Shown piece by piece: positions 18,324-26,498 of a stretch of 64,000 nt of DNA; the first letter of the stretch is position 1; the number at the start of each line of letters is the position of its first letter. Source of the stretch: Candidatus Desulfovibrio trichonymphae (lineage in GTDB: Bacteria; Desulfobacterota; Desulfovibrionia; Desulfovibrionales; Desulfovibrionaceae); NCBI RefSeq assembly GCF_002355955.1, contig NZ_AP017368.1, positions 496,001-560,000 of the forward strand, given 5' to 3'. A model generated the notes under the pieces. It worked only from the letters and a program-made list of their open reading frames with translations. It was not told where the DNA came from and made no database searches. The translations under genes were made by a program, and so were the position numbers.

Positions 18324-21300
18324 TTACGGGCCGTCAATTCTTGTATTGACCTGAGCGGTTTCCAGTGTACGCCGGATTTGCAGCAAACCGTCGGGAAAAG
18401 ACAGCCCTTCCGGCAGCGGCAGCGTCAGCCCGGCCGGGGGGTGCAGCCGCGCGCGCGGCGTTTTTGTCGCCAGTTCCACCAGACGTTCCGGCAATACGGC
18501 AGACTGCCCTTCAGCCCAGGTCAGGCGCAGGCAGTCGCGACGAACATCGGCCTTCTGCACTTGGAGTTGCGCAAAAAACTGCTTGCAGTCAAGCACGGCC
18601 AGAAAATGCCGCAATTCTTCGGGCAGAGGGCCGAAACGGTCCCGGATGGAAAGAGCCTCTTTCTCCCTGTCCGCGCCGTCCGTCGCGGCAGTCAGGGTCT
18701 TGTAGCAGCGCAGGCGCTCGTGGCCGTCTTCAATATACGACGAGGGAATATGCGCGGGCAGCCCCAACGTCAGCTCCGTTTCAGCGACGAGGGCCGGCTG
18801 TTCGCCCTTCAGGCGGGCAACGGATTCCTCCAGCATTTCCAGGTAAAGGTCGAGGCCGACCCGGCTCATGTGGCCGGACTGCACTTCGCCGAGGATATTG
18901 CCGGCCCCGCGCAGCCGCAGGTCTTCCATAGCCAGCTGAAAGCCCGCGCCCAGATAGTCCATGTCCTGAATGATGCGCAGACGTTCTTCTGCCACAACGC
19001 TCAGGCGCCCGTCGGCCGGAACGACAAAAAAGGCATAGGCCTGTCTGTCGCTGCGACCCACGCGGCCGCGGAGCTGATAGAGCTGCCCCAGGCCGAACAT
19101 CTGGGCATGATCGACGACAAGGGTGTTGGCGCGCGGAAAATCCAGGCCCGATTCCACAATGGACGTACAGACCAGGATATCCAGATCTCCGTGCCAAAAT
19201 TTGTGCATAGTTTCTTCCAAGGCAGTTTCGCTCATCTGACCGTGGGCCATGCCCACCCTGGCCTGCGGCGCGAGTTTTTTCGCGTGTTCCACCACGCGCT
19301 CCAAGCCCTGCACCCTGTTGTGGACCCAGAAGACCTGTCCTTCGCGCTCGAGTTCACAGGCGAGCACGCCGGCCAGCATCGTGTCGTCGCGGCGCAGCAC
19401 GGCTGTGGCGACAGGCTTGCGGTCTTGCGGGGCTGTTTCAATGATGGAGAGATCCCGTATGCCGGACATGGAAAGCTGCAATGTGCGCGGAATGGGGGTA
19501 GCCGTGAGCGTCAGCACGTCCACATTTTTTTTAAGGGATTTGAGCTTTTCCTTATGGCGCACGCCGAAGCACTGTTCCTCGTCCAGTATCAGAAGTGTCA
19601 GATTGGGCAGTTTCACATCGTTGGAGAGAATGCGGTGCGTGCCTATCAAAATGTCAATCTGTCCTGCCGCAGCGGCGCTGAGGGTTTCTTTCTGCTTCAC
19701 CCGAGGGACGAAACGGCTTAACAGGGCGACGTGAACAGGAAAGCCGGCAAGCCGCGTCCGAAAAGTCTGAAAATGCTGTTCCGCAAGCACGGTAGTGGGG
19801 CAGAGCAGGGCCACCTGCCGGCCTTCAGCCACGGCGCGAAAGGCCGCGCGCAACGCTACCTCTGTTTTGCCGAAGCCGACATCCCCGCAGATCAGCCGGT
19901 CCATAGGCTCTGCCTTGTCCATGTCGGCCAGCACGTCGGCGATGGCCTGTGCCTGATCCGGCGTCTCCTCAAAACCGAAGGTGGACTCGAATTCGCTATA
20001 CATGTCGTCGGGCGGGGCATAGCGGTAGCCCTTGGCCAGTTTGCGCCAGGCATACATTTCCACCAGATCCGCGGCGATTTTTTCAACAGCTTTGCGGACC
20101 TTGTTCCTTCCGGCAATCCAGCCGGCGCCGCCCAGGCTGTCGAGCGGCGGCTCCACGCCCTCAGCCCCCTTAAAACGTTGTATAAGACCGATTCTATCTG
20201 CCGGAACATAGAGCTTGTCCCGACCGGAATATTCGATCAGCAGAAAATCGTTGGCGGCCTCGTTGAGATTAAGGTGATGCAGTCCTGCAAAACGGCCTAT
20301 GCCGTAGTCTCTGTGGACAAGCAGATCGCCGTTGCTGATTTCTTCAAAGCTGTCCAGTCCCTTGAACGCGCGTGAGGCCACGCGCGGCGTTTTTTCCGCG
20401 CGCGGGTAAAGAATGTCTTCACCGAGAACAAGCGCATTGTCCCAGACAAGTTCCACGCCTGAACGGAAGGGTGAGACCAGGGCAAAAAGACCGCCCGCTT
20501 CCGGCCCGTAGCGCAGAGACGGGGCAATGCCCTCCTGGGCGGCCAGGTGTAAAAATTTTGTCCGGCCCCGTTCTGAGGAAAAACTCAGCACAACCTGACG
20601 GCGGCTATGACTCCATTCTTTCAGACCGGCCGCCAGATGCTGCCAAGGCCTGTCCTGTGCGCCCGGCAGGGGGAAAAGGTCGCTGAAGGAATGCATCGTC
20701 CGTTCAGGAAGGCTTTCTCCCCGTTTCTCCACACCTGCCACAAGAGGTTCGGCAAAAACGCGCTGAAAATTGCGCCAGGGCGCGGGCTGTGAGTTTTTGC
20801 GCAACGCCAGATTTGCCGGTTGCGGCAGGGGGGCGTCTTCGCTTTCCAGTATCTGCTTGAGCGCAAGCTGCGCGTCACGCAGGGCTTCGGTGCTGTCTGC
20901 CTCGCCCGGCAAAAGCCAAAGGCTGTCTTTCGGCAGCCAGTCTTCGATATGGCTCGAATTTTCAAAAACAATGCCAGGCAACAGGTCAACCCCACCGTTG
21001 TCCAGAGATTTTTTGAAAGAATAACAATGTGTTTCGCTGATTCTGCCTTCATCGAACAAGGCCTCGCAACGCGCCGCGGCCTTGCCGCTCTCGCTTTTGT
21101 TCAGGGCAAGCGGGCTTATGGGCAAAAGGGTCAGATCGTCAATATGCAACAGGGAGCGCTGGCTTTCCGCATCAAAAAGGCGTATTTCTTCAACAGCGTT
21201 GCCGAAAAATTCTAGACGCACCGGGCGGCTGTGCCCAGTGGGAAAAATATCCAGAATATCACCGCGCATGGCCATGTCGCCCGGGCGATTGACAAGACTG

Positions 21301-21776
21301 ACGCGCTCGTAGCCCCATTCCGCCGCCTGATTCATCACAAGCTCCGGCGAGTATTCGCCGCCCTTGAGCAGCGTAAGGCTTTTTGCCTCAAAAAACGTCA
21401 GGGGCATATAGAGCAGCAGCAGGCTTTCCAGATCGGCAACAAGGCAGCGCGGTTGCCCTCTGATCAAGGCATAGAGCGCTGTGAGGCGGGATGCCCAATT
21501 TGTTTTGTCGCGCCACAGAACCGGCGGGGGCAGGGAGACGCAAGGGCTGTCAAACCCCGGCCTTGCCGGTGGGACGTCGCCCTGTGAAAGAACGGGGGTG
21601 AACAGGGCAAGCAGGGCGCGGGCACTGTTGAACTCTTCCCTGCCCCGTGTCACAAGCACTGCACCGCGCCCCGCCGCAAGTGCCTGGCAGGCAAGACGGC
21701 AGCGCGTGGCCATGCCGCAACGTTGAAGATAGAGCATTTCCCGGCCGGAGAGCAAATCGCTTGTGTTTTGCATCAT
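18324..21776 (-). CDS. mfd: Transcription-repair coupling factor Mfd
   Basis: The 1150-residue protein has the full Mfd layout: UvrB-like N-terminal modules, an RNA-polymerase interaction domain (HRDYGIGRFAGL, about 480), an SF2 translocase with Walker A GDVGFGKTE (about 625) and DEEQ (about 728), a TRG-like QLRGRVGRSDRQAYAF segment, and a C-terminal TRCF domain. Mfd removes stalled RNA polymerase and recruits UvrA. Full length, no lesions. The start at 21776 gives the expected N-terminus. It is upstream of the surA-like gene with about 150 nt between. Confidence 0.95.
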   Translation of the reverse strand: MMQNTSDLLSGREMLYLQRCGMATRCRLACQALAAGRGAVLVTRGREEFNSARALLALFTPVLSQGDVPPARPGFDSPCVSLPPPVLWRDKTNWASRLTALYALIRGQPRCLVADLESLLLLYMPLTFFEAKSLTLLKGGEYSPELVMNQAAEWGYERVSLVNRPGDMAMRGDILDIFPTGHSRPVRLEFFGNAVEEIRLFDAESQRSLLHIDDLTLLPISPLALNKSESGKAAARCEALFDEGRISETHCYSFKKSLDNGGVDLLPGIVFENSSHIEDWLPKDSLWLLPGEADSTEALRDAQLALKQILESEDAPLPQPANLALRKNSQPAPWRNFQRVFAEPLVAGVEKRGESLPERTMHSFSDLFPLPGAQDRPWQHLAAGLKEWSHSRRQVVLSFSSERGRTKFLHLAAQEGIAPSLRYGPEAGGLFALVSPFRSGVELVWDNALVLGEDILYPRAEKTPRVASRAFKGLDSFEEISNGDLLVHRDYGIGRFAGLHHLNLNEAANDFLLIEYSGRDKLYVPADRIGLIQRFKGAEGVEPPLDSLGGAGWIAGRNKVRKAVEKIAADLVEMYAWRKLAKGYRYAPPDDMYSEFESTFGFEETPDQAQAIADVLADMDKAEPMDRLICGDVGFGKTEVALRAAFRAVAEGRQVALLCPTTVLAEQHFQTFRTRLAGFPVHVALLSRFVPRVKQKETLSAAAAGQIDILIGTHRILSNDVKLPNLTLLILDEEQCFGVRHKEKLKSLKKNVDVLTLTATPIPRTLQLSMSGIRDLSIIETAPQDRKPVATAVLRRDDTMLAGVLACELEREGQVFWVHNRVQGLERVVEHAKKLAPQARVGMAHGQMSETALEETMHKFWHGDLDILVCTSIVESGLDFPRANTLVVDHAQMFGLGQLYQLRGRVGRSDRQAYAFFVVPADGRLSVVAEERLRIIQDMDYLGAGFQLAMEDLRLRGAGNILGEVQSGHMSRVGLDLYLEMLEESVARLKGEQPALVAETELTLGLPAHIPSSYIEDGHERLRCYKTLTAATDGADREKEALSIRDRFGPLPEELRHFLAVLDCKQFFAQLQVQKADVRRDCLRLTWAEGQSAVLPERLVELATKTPRARLHPPAGLTLPLPEGLSFPDGLLQIRRTLETAQVNTRIDGP

Positions 21777-21900
21777 AAACTAAGTGAGAGCGACCACAAG
21801 GCCGCCCCTTGGTTATATTTCTCTTTATAATTTCATAACTGCCTTATTTCCTGCCGCGCCTCTCCCACAAGGGGAGAACTGCAGGAAACAGCACTCCGCA

Positions 21901-22257
21901 TTATACCGGGCAGCTTCTTGTGTTGGGGAGCAGCCCCGCTTGCGTGGCGCAACCGCTTCCGCAGGAAGCGCACACGCTTTCCCCTGTCGAGGCAAAGGGC
22001 ACAAGCGGGTCAACGGCAAAACCCATATAGGTCAAGTTGATTTTGACCCCCTGTACCTGACCGAGCAATTCTTTGTCAATGCAGAAGGTAACACCGTTGC
22101 TTTCTTCAGTATGATCAGTGCCAGCAGGTTCGTCCAGAGCCAGTGCGAGACGCGGCCCGCCACAGCCGGCTGCAGAGAAAATCCTGATGGTTGCTTTTTC
22201 CTTATCCGCAAAATAAGATTCAAGCTCCTTACGGGCGGTGTCTGTCAATTCCAGCAT
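21901..22257 (-). CDS. IscA/HesB-like iron-sulfur assembly protein
   Basis: The 118-residue A-type carrier fold is recognisable from AAGCGGPRLALALDEP (C32) and the C-terminal cysteine cluster VCASCGSGC (C96, C99, C103), which replaces the canonical CGCG tail. Such variants are common in sulfate reducers and are thought to carry or sense Fe-S clusters. The last 15 residues (TQAGLLPNTRSCPV) look unconserved. The gene is solitary, and its upstream region lies directly against the R-M relic at 22354. Confidence 0.75.
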   Translation of the reverse strand: MLELTDTARKELESYFADKEKATIRIFSAAGCGGPRLALALDEPAGTDHTEESNGVTFCIDKELLGQVQGVKINLTYMGFAVDPLVPFASTGESVCASCGSGCATQAGLLPNTRSCPV

Positions 22258-22353
22258 AACATCTCCTGATTTTTCCTAAATCAGTACGTCCGAATGCCCT
22301 TTTTGTCAATTGCGGACGCTGTACATCAACAGGGCGGACACGTCTAAAAAATC

Positions 22354-22552
22354 CGGACGTATCATTTCGTTTGCTCCATCAATAATGAACGCATCGTTAA
22401 ATCCGGTTTTAATACCATAGTTGATCCGAATATCTCAATCCTTGAGCGGAACGCCCACGGCCTCGATCTTGCGCTTGATGCTCTGTTCTATGGGCGAGAG
22501 GATCGGCCAGCTCTCGCCGGTGTCGATCCGGCTTGCCGTGCTGTTCCGCTCA
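22354..22552 (-). pseudogene. Internal fragment of a type IIG restriction-modification enzyme
   Basis: Reading the minus strand from 22552 gives ILSPIEQSIKRKIEAVGVP, then LKD-stop-DIRINYGIKTGFN, DAFIIDG and EMIRP. This is the start of the specificity region of Eco57I-class enzymes. A TGA replaces the expected Trp codon after LKD, and the segment between FIIDGA and EMIRP is shorter than usual. The homology ends at the Pro codon at 22354, precisely where the fragment at 2136 takes up the same sequence (P-ILRGRDI). The methyltransferase domain that should precede it is missing. Confidence 0.8.
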
Positions 22553-22600
22553 ATATAAACGCTCTGTTATTATCAACAAATCACCAGGAGCGAACAAACC

Positions 22601-23158
22601 ATGAATTACGGATACATCCGAGTAAGCAGCGATAGGCAGACCGTGGAAAATCAACGTTTTGAAATCACAAATTTTGCTGAACGCAACCATCTGCAATTTG
22701 ACGGATGGATTGAGGAAAGCATCAGCGGAACTAAAAGCTATCTTAAACGTGAACTCGGCAACCTGCTGAAAAAAATCCATAAGGATGACCTGATAATCTG
22801 TGCTGAATTGTCTCGCTTGGGACGTAACCTATTTATGATCATGGAAATTCTGAATTTGTGTATGAATAAAGAGTCTAAGGTGTGGACAATAAAGGATAAC
22901 GACCGATTAGGTGAGGATATTCAAAGCAAGGTACTGGCATTTGCTTTTGGATTATCCGTTGAAATTAAACGCAACCTTATAAGTCAGAGAACGAAGGAAG
23001 CGCTTGCCAGAAAACGGGCTGAAGGGGTTGTGTTGGGTAGACCCAAGGGAAGGAAATCCAGCAAAGTCAAGCTGTCAAGAAAAGAAGAAACAATTCGCGA
23101 TCTTCTGAAACAACGGGTTGCAAAGACAGAAATAGCGCGAATTTTCGGTGTCAATTAG
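22601..23158 (+). CDS. Serine recombinase (DNA invertase/resolvase family), frameshifted at C-terminus
   Basis: The 185-residue protein begins MNYGYIRVSSDRQT with the catalytic Ser at position 9. It carries the resolvase core (ELSRLGRN, about 69-76), the long alpha-E helix (QRTKEALARKRAEG) and a helix-turn-helix that breaks off at IFGVN. An extra T in AAT-T-AGG near 23156 makes a TAG. Removing it would restore NRMTVDAFVRNNRL, the second helix of the binding domain, ending at 23228. AGGAG lies 10 nt before the ATG. The closest types are Pin/MPIR-like invertases. The catalytic domain is whole, but DNA binding is probably impaired. Confidence 0.75.
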   Translation: MNYGYIRVSSDRQTVENQRFEITNFAERNHLQFDGWIEESISGTKSYLKRELGNLLKKIHKDDLIICAELSRLGRNLFMIMEILNLCMNKESKVWTIKDNDRLGEDIQSKVLAFAFGLSVEIKRNLISQRTKEALARKRAEGVVLGRPKGRKSSKVKLSRKEETIRDLLKQRVAKTEIARIFGVN

Positions 23159-23228
23159 GATGACGGTCGATGCCTTTGTTAGAAACAATAGGCTTGCAAG
23201 CGGCATTGCTCCCGGCAGAATTGCATAA

Positions 23229-23607
23229 GTGGATTGGACAAGATACAAAAGGCTTTGCGGTGTTACGGTGCTTTGCACTCTCTCGCCCGGGGCTTATGCA
23301 GTCCGGCACGATCCGAGCCCATCTGGATCGTGCCGGATGGCGTTGTCCGATGCGCTGCAAGTTCTTCAATGTGTACAGGCGAGTCCGCATCACAAGGAAT
23401 CAAGCGGGAAATTTTACCAATCTACCCTTCTGTTCAGCCACGATATCATATAATTGAAATTTCAGCAATTAGACACCAGGCTGCAAATATCAAGAAAACA
23501 GCCCTGATTCGCTGATGTATCAGGCAGTTTTATATCTTTTTGCCTGTTGTTCCAAGTGGTTTTTCGACATTGCAAAAATTGGCTTCTTATGTACAATCCA
23601 ACATTGG
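23229..23607. other. Intergenic region containing a perfect inverted repeat
   Basis: No gene is recognised between the recombinase remnant and the precorrin-2 dehydrogenase start. The main structure is the 13-bp inverted repeat listed separately. The sequence turns AT-rich after 23400. Confidence 0.5.
23302..23337. repeat. Perfect 13-bp inverted repeat
   Basis: TCCGGCACGATCC (23302-23314) and GGATCGTGCCGGA (23325-23337) are exact reverse complements separated by 10 nt. No T-run follows on either strand, so it is not a classical terminator. It is 146 nt beyond the serine recombinase stop. It could be a recombination or operator site, or an RNA hairpin; nothing here decides. Confidence 0.75.
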
Positions 23608-24309
23608 ATGAAAATGCTGGACAACAATATACCCACGCCGCTTTACCCTCTTTTCCTGTCCCTGGAAGGGAAGCATTGTCTCTTGGTCGGCTTTGGTCAT
23701 GTAGGTCAGCGCAAGCTCCCTCGATTGTTGCTCAGCGCCCCGGCTTCTGTACTTGTTCTGGATACAGTCGCTCCGTCAAATAGGGCTTTGCCCCTGCTGG
23801 CGGACAGCCGCGTGCATTTTGAACGCAGGGACTGTTCCCGGGATGACGTCATTGGTAAAATCCTTGTTTTTGCCGCTACAGACAACAAGGCAGAAAACGT
23901 CAGGATAGCTGACATTGCGCAAAAAGTGGGAGTATTGTGTAATTGCGCATCGGCGCCGGAATCAGGGAGTTTTTTTGTCCCCGCTGTAGCCCGTCAAGGT
24001 GCGCTTGCGGCAGCGCTCTCCACAGGTGGGGCAAGCCCGGCTCTGGCGCGGCAATGGCGTCGTGAACTTGAGACATGGCTCGCCCCCCGTGCGCATACGG
24101 CATCTCTGCTGGGCCGAATGCGCCCTCTCATTCTTGCCTTGCGCCACGCGCCGGAGAAAAAGACACAGCTGTTCCAAAAACTGGCGTCATCGCCATTGCA
24201 GCAGTGGCTTGCAGATGACGAGTTCGAACGTTGTCGTGAATGGCTTAAGGCAGAATTGCCTGCGGAACTGCACGTCCATATCACGGAGTTGCTCAATGAT
24301 CTCTCCTGA
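23608..24309 (+). CDS. Precorrin-2 dehydrogenase (siroheme synthase N-terminal type)
   Basis: The product is 233 residues from the ATG at 23608 (an alternative ATG is at 23614; neither has a strong ribosome site). It has the Rossmann motif LLVGFGHVGQRK (about 26-37) of CysG-N/Met8-type enzymes, which oxidise precorrin-2 to sirohydrochlorin with NAD and may insert iron. SGSFFVPAVARQG, LSTGGASPALAR and the helical tail match the family. It begins a run with a CcsA/HemX-like gene and hemA, consistent with tetrapyrrole synthesis for sulfite reductase siroheme and heme. The start is uncertain; the function is fairly sure. Confidence 0.82.
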   Translation: MKMLDNNIPTPLYPLFLSLEGKHCLLVGFGHVGQRKLPRLLLSAPASVLVLDTVAPSNRALPLLADSRVHFERRDCSRDDVIGKILVFAATDNKAENVRIADIAQKVGVLCNCASAPESGSFFVPAVARQGALAAALSTGGASPALARQWRRELETWLAPRAHTASLLGRMRPLILALRHAPEKKTQLFQKLASSPLQQWLADDEFERCREWLKAELPAELHVHITELLNDLS

Positions 24310-25123
24310 ATGTGCAACACTCCCCACTCTTCTTCTCTGTGGCGTTTCAAGTATTGCCGGCATTGTCGGCATGTTGGCCCGCAGCGCCTTTTTAAGGCGA
24401 CTGGGGGTCTGGCTTGCCGTCGCCGTTTTTATCTCTCAATCCCTGATGCTGATGCTCGGCTTCCACAAGGCCTTGCCTAGCGGGCTGAGTCTGGGCGCAT
24501 ATTTTCAATTGTTTGCCTGGTTTGTTTTACTGTGCGGCCTTATTGTATGGCGTAAAATCAAACAGGAGACCCCGCTGCTTTTTGCAACGCCTTTATGTCT
24601 GATGCTTTTTGCCATGTCAATGTCCTTTCTTGACGCGGCTGTACCTCTGCCCGCATTATTGAAAGCGCCCTTTTACGCGCTGCACATCGGCGCTCTTTTT
24701 TTAAGTTTAGGCCTGTTGGCCATTGCCTTTTTCGCGGCCCTACTTTTTCTCTTTCTTGAAGGACGCATCAAGAGCAAACAGCGCACGCAGGGCTTCTGGC
24801 AGGACATGCCTGCTATCGCCCTGCTGGACAAAACCAACGCCTTGACCGTGTTAACGGCTTTTCCGCTCTATACCTTGGGCATTATGTCCGGACTGCTTTG
24901 GGCAAAACCCGTATTTGGATCTTCAATGACAGGGGATCCCAAAGAAGTGATGAGCATTGTGATCTGGCTGATCTTTGCCGTGCTTTTTCACAACCGCCTT
25001 GTCAATAACTGGAAGGGGCGCAAGCCGGCGCGATTTGTCGTGCTGATCTTTTTGCTCTGTCTTTTTTCCATTGTTGTGGTCAACACCGTCATGAACACGC
25101 ATCACGCTTTTATGCGGGGATAA
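24296..25123 (+). CDS. CcsA/HemX-like membrane protein
   Basis: The 275-residue protein has about eight hydrophobic helices. Near its C-terminus is a CcsA-type segment (LLWAKPVFGSSMTGDPKE), and conserved histidines occur in YALHIG and NTHHAF, expected heme ligands on the outer face. The family handles heme in cytochrome c assembly; members next to hemA are called HemX. The ATG overlaps the end of the previous gene by 14 nt and has GGAG about 8 nt upstream. hemA follows after 11 nt, so the three genes form an operon. Membrane topology is inferred from hydrophobicity only. Confidence 0.8.
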   Translation: MISPECATLPTLLLCGVSSIAGIVGMLARSAFLRRLGVWLAVAVFISQSLMLMLGFHKALPSGLSLGAYFQLFAWFVLLCGLIVWRKIKQETPLLFATPLCLMLFAMSMSFLDAAVPLPALLKAPFYALHIGALFLSLGLLAIAFFAALLFLFLEGRIKSKQRTQGFWQDMPAIALLDKTNALTVLTAFPLYTLGIMSGLLWAKPVFGSSMTGDPKEVMSIVIWLIFAVLFHNRLVNNWKGRKPARFVVLIFLLCLFSIVVVNTVMNTHHAFMRG

Positions 25124-25134
25124 TTCTGGCTGCT

Positions 25135-26409
25135 ATGGAAAGTGACATCTATCTTGTCGGACTGAATCACCGCACAGCCGGTGTAGATGTGCGCGAACGT
25201 TTCGCCTTGGCGGATCACTGTGATCAAGAACACTGGGCCTTGCCGTGCGAGGGTGGAATACATGAAAGCATAATTCTTTCCACCTGTAATCGTGTTGAGC
25301 TTCTGGCTACAGGTCAAGGGGATGTGGCCGGTCAGATGCTCAATTATTGGGCAAATGCGCGCGGCGCAGGCGTTGAGGATCTTCAGCCATATATATATAT
25401 ACATAAAAGCCTCGAAGCCGTACGGCATATTTTTTCTGTGGCATCCAGTCTGGATTCTATGGTTCTGGGGGAGCCGCAGATTCTTGGCCAGCTGAAGACC
25501 GCCTATCGCAAGGCAGTGGCATGTCGCGCAACAGGCGTTATACTGAATCGTCTGCTTCACAAGGCATTTTCTGTTGCGAAGCGCGTGAGAACAGAAACAG
25601 CGGTTGCTTCCAATGCTGTTTCCATCAGTTATGCTGCCGTGGAACTTGCTAAACGCATTTTCGGGGACATGCATGCCCACAAAATGTTGTTGGTGGGTGC
25701 CGGAGAAATGGCTGAACTCGCCGCTGCACATCTTCTCCAGAACGGCATCGACGAAATTTTTGTTGCGAATCGCACTTTTTCTCGCGGGCAGCAGCTGGCG
25801 GAACAATTTCATGGGCGTGCAGTGCCTTTTGACAAGCTGACCGAACTGCTTACCACTGTTGATATCATCATAACCTCCACTGGAGCGCCGGAACCTGTCA
25901 TACGTGCGCGAGACATACGGGCTGTGCTCAAAACGCGAAAAAATCGTCCTATGTTTTTTATTGATATAGCGGTGCCCCGCGATATAGATCCGGATGTCAA
26001 CGCGTTGGACAATGTCTATCTTTATGACATTGATGATCTTAAAGAGGTTGTTGAAGAAAATCTGTCTAATCGGCGTGATGAAGCGAACAAAGCCAGGAAA
26101 ATTGTGAATGAGGAAGTAAATTTTTTTGCAAAGTGGCTCACGGGGCTTGACGCCCAGCCGACTATTGTCGCGCTGATCCAGCGCGGAGAACAGATTGCCC
26201 AGGAAGAAATATCCCGCACATTGCGGCGCATAGGAGATCATGATCCAAAACATCGCGCGGCGCTCGAAGCGATGGCAGGGGCATTGGCGCGCAAATTCAA
26301 CCATGACCCGATCATGTTTCTGAAGCGCGGCAGCATGTCCCGGGAAGGCAGCAGCGCGCGCATCAGCATGATACGACAAATTTTCAACATTGATAACGTC
26401 TCGGTATAA
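25135..26409 (+). CDS. hemA: Glutamyl-tRNA reductase
   Basis: The 424-residue enzyme begins with GLNHRTAGVDVRERFAL and has the catalytic STCNRVELL (C51). A NADPH-binding segment (LLVGAGEMAELAA, about 183) and a C-terminal dimerisation helix follow. It reduces Glu-tRNA to glutamate-1-semialdehyde, the first step of C5 tetrapyrrole synthesis. It is the last gene of the precorrin-2 dehydrogenase - hemX-like - hemA operon. Full length. Confidence 0.95.
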   Translation: MESDIYLVGLNHRTAGVDVRERFALADHCDQEHWALPCEGGIHESIILSTCNRVELLATGQGDVAGQMLNYWANARGAGVEDLQPYIYIHKSLEAVRHIFSVASSLDSMVLGEPQILGQLKTAYRKAVACRATGVILNRLLHKAFSVAKRVRTETAVASNAVSISYAAVELAKRIFGDMHAHKMLLVGAGEMAELAAAHLLQNGIDEIFVANRTFSRGQQLAEQFHGRAVPFDKLTELLTTVDIIITSTGAPEPVIRARDIRAVLKTRKNRPMFFIDIAVPRDIDPDVNALDNVYLYDIDDLKEVVEENLSNRRDEANKARKIVNEEVNFFAKWLTGLDAQPTIVALIQRGEQIAQEEISRTLRRIGDHDPKHRAALEAMAGALARKFNHDPIMFLKRGSMSREGSSARISMIRQIFNIDNVSV

Positions 26410-26498
26410 CAAGCCATAAGATATTACGTTATTGGCGATTTCAATACTGACGATACTGCAAAATTGGTTCAAAAGCTGCAAATTCTAAATTTTGAATT

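Noticed and set aside
18303-19721. A 472-codon frame opposite mfd
   Set aside because: mfd is unmistakable in the other strand; the antisense protein has no recognisable domain.
25102-26481. A 459-codon frame opposite hemA
   Set aside because: hemA has all catalytic motifs. The antisense frame has no family features and covers the gene completely.
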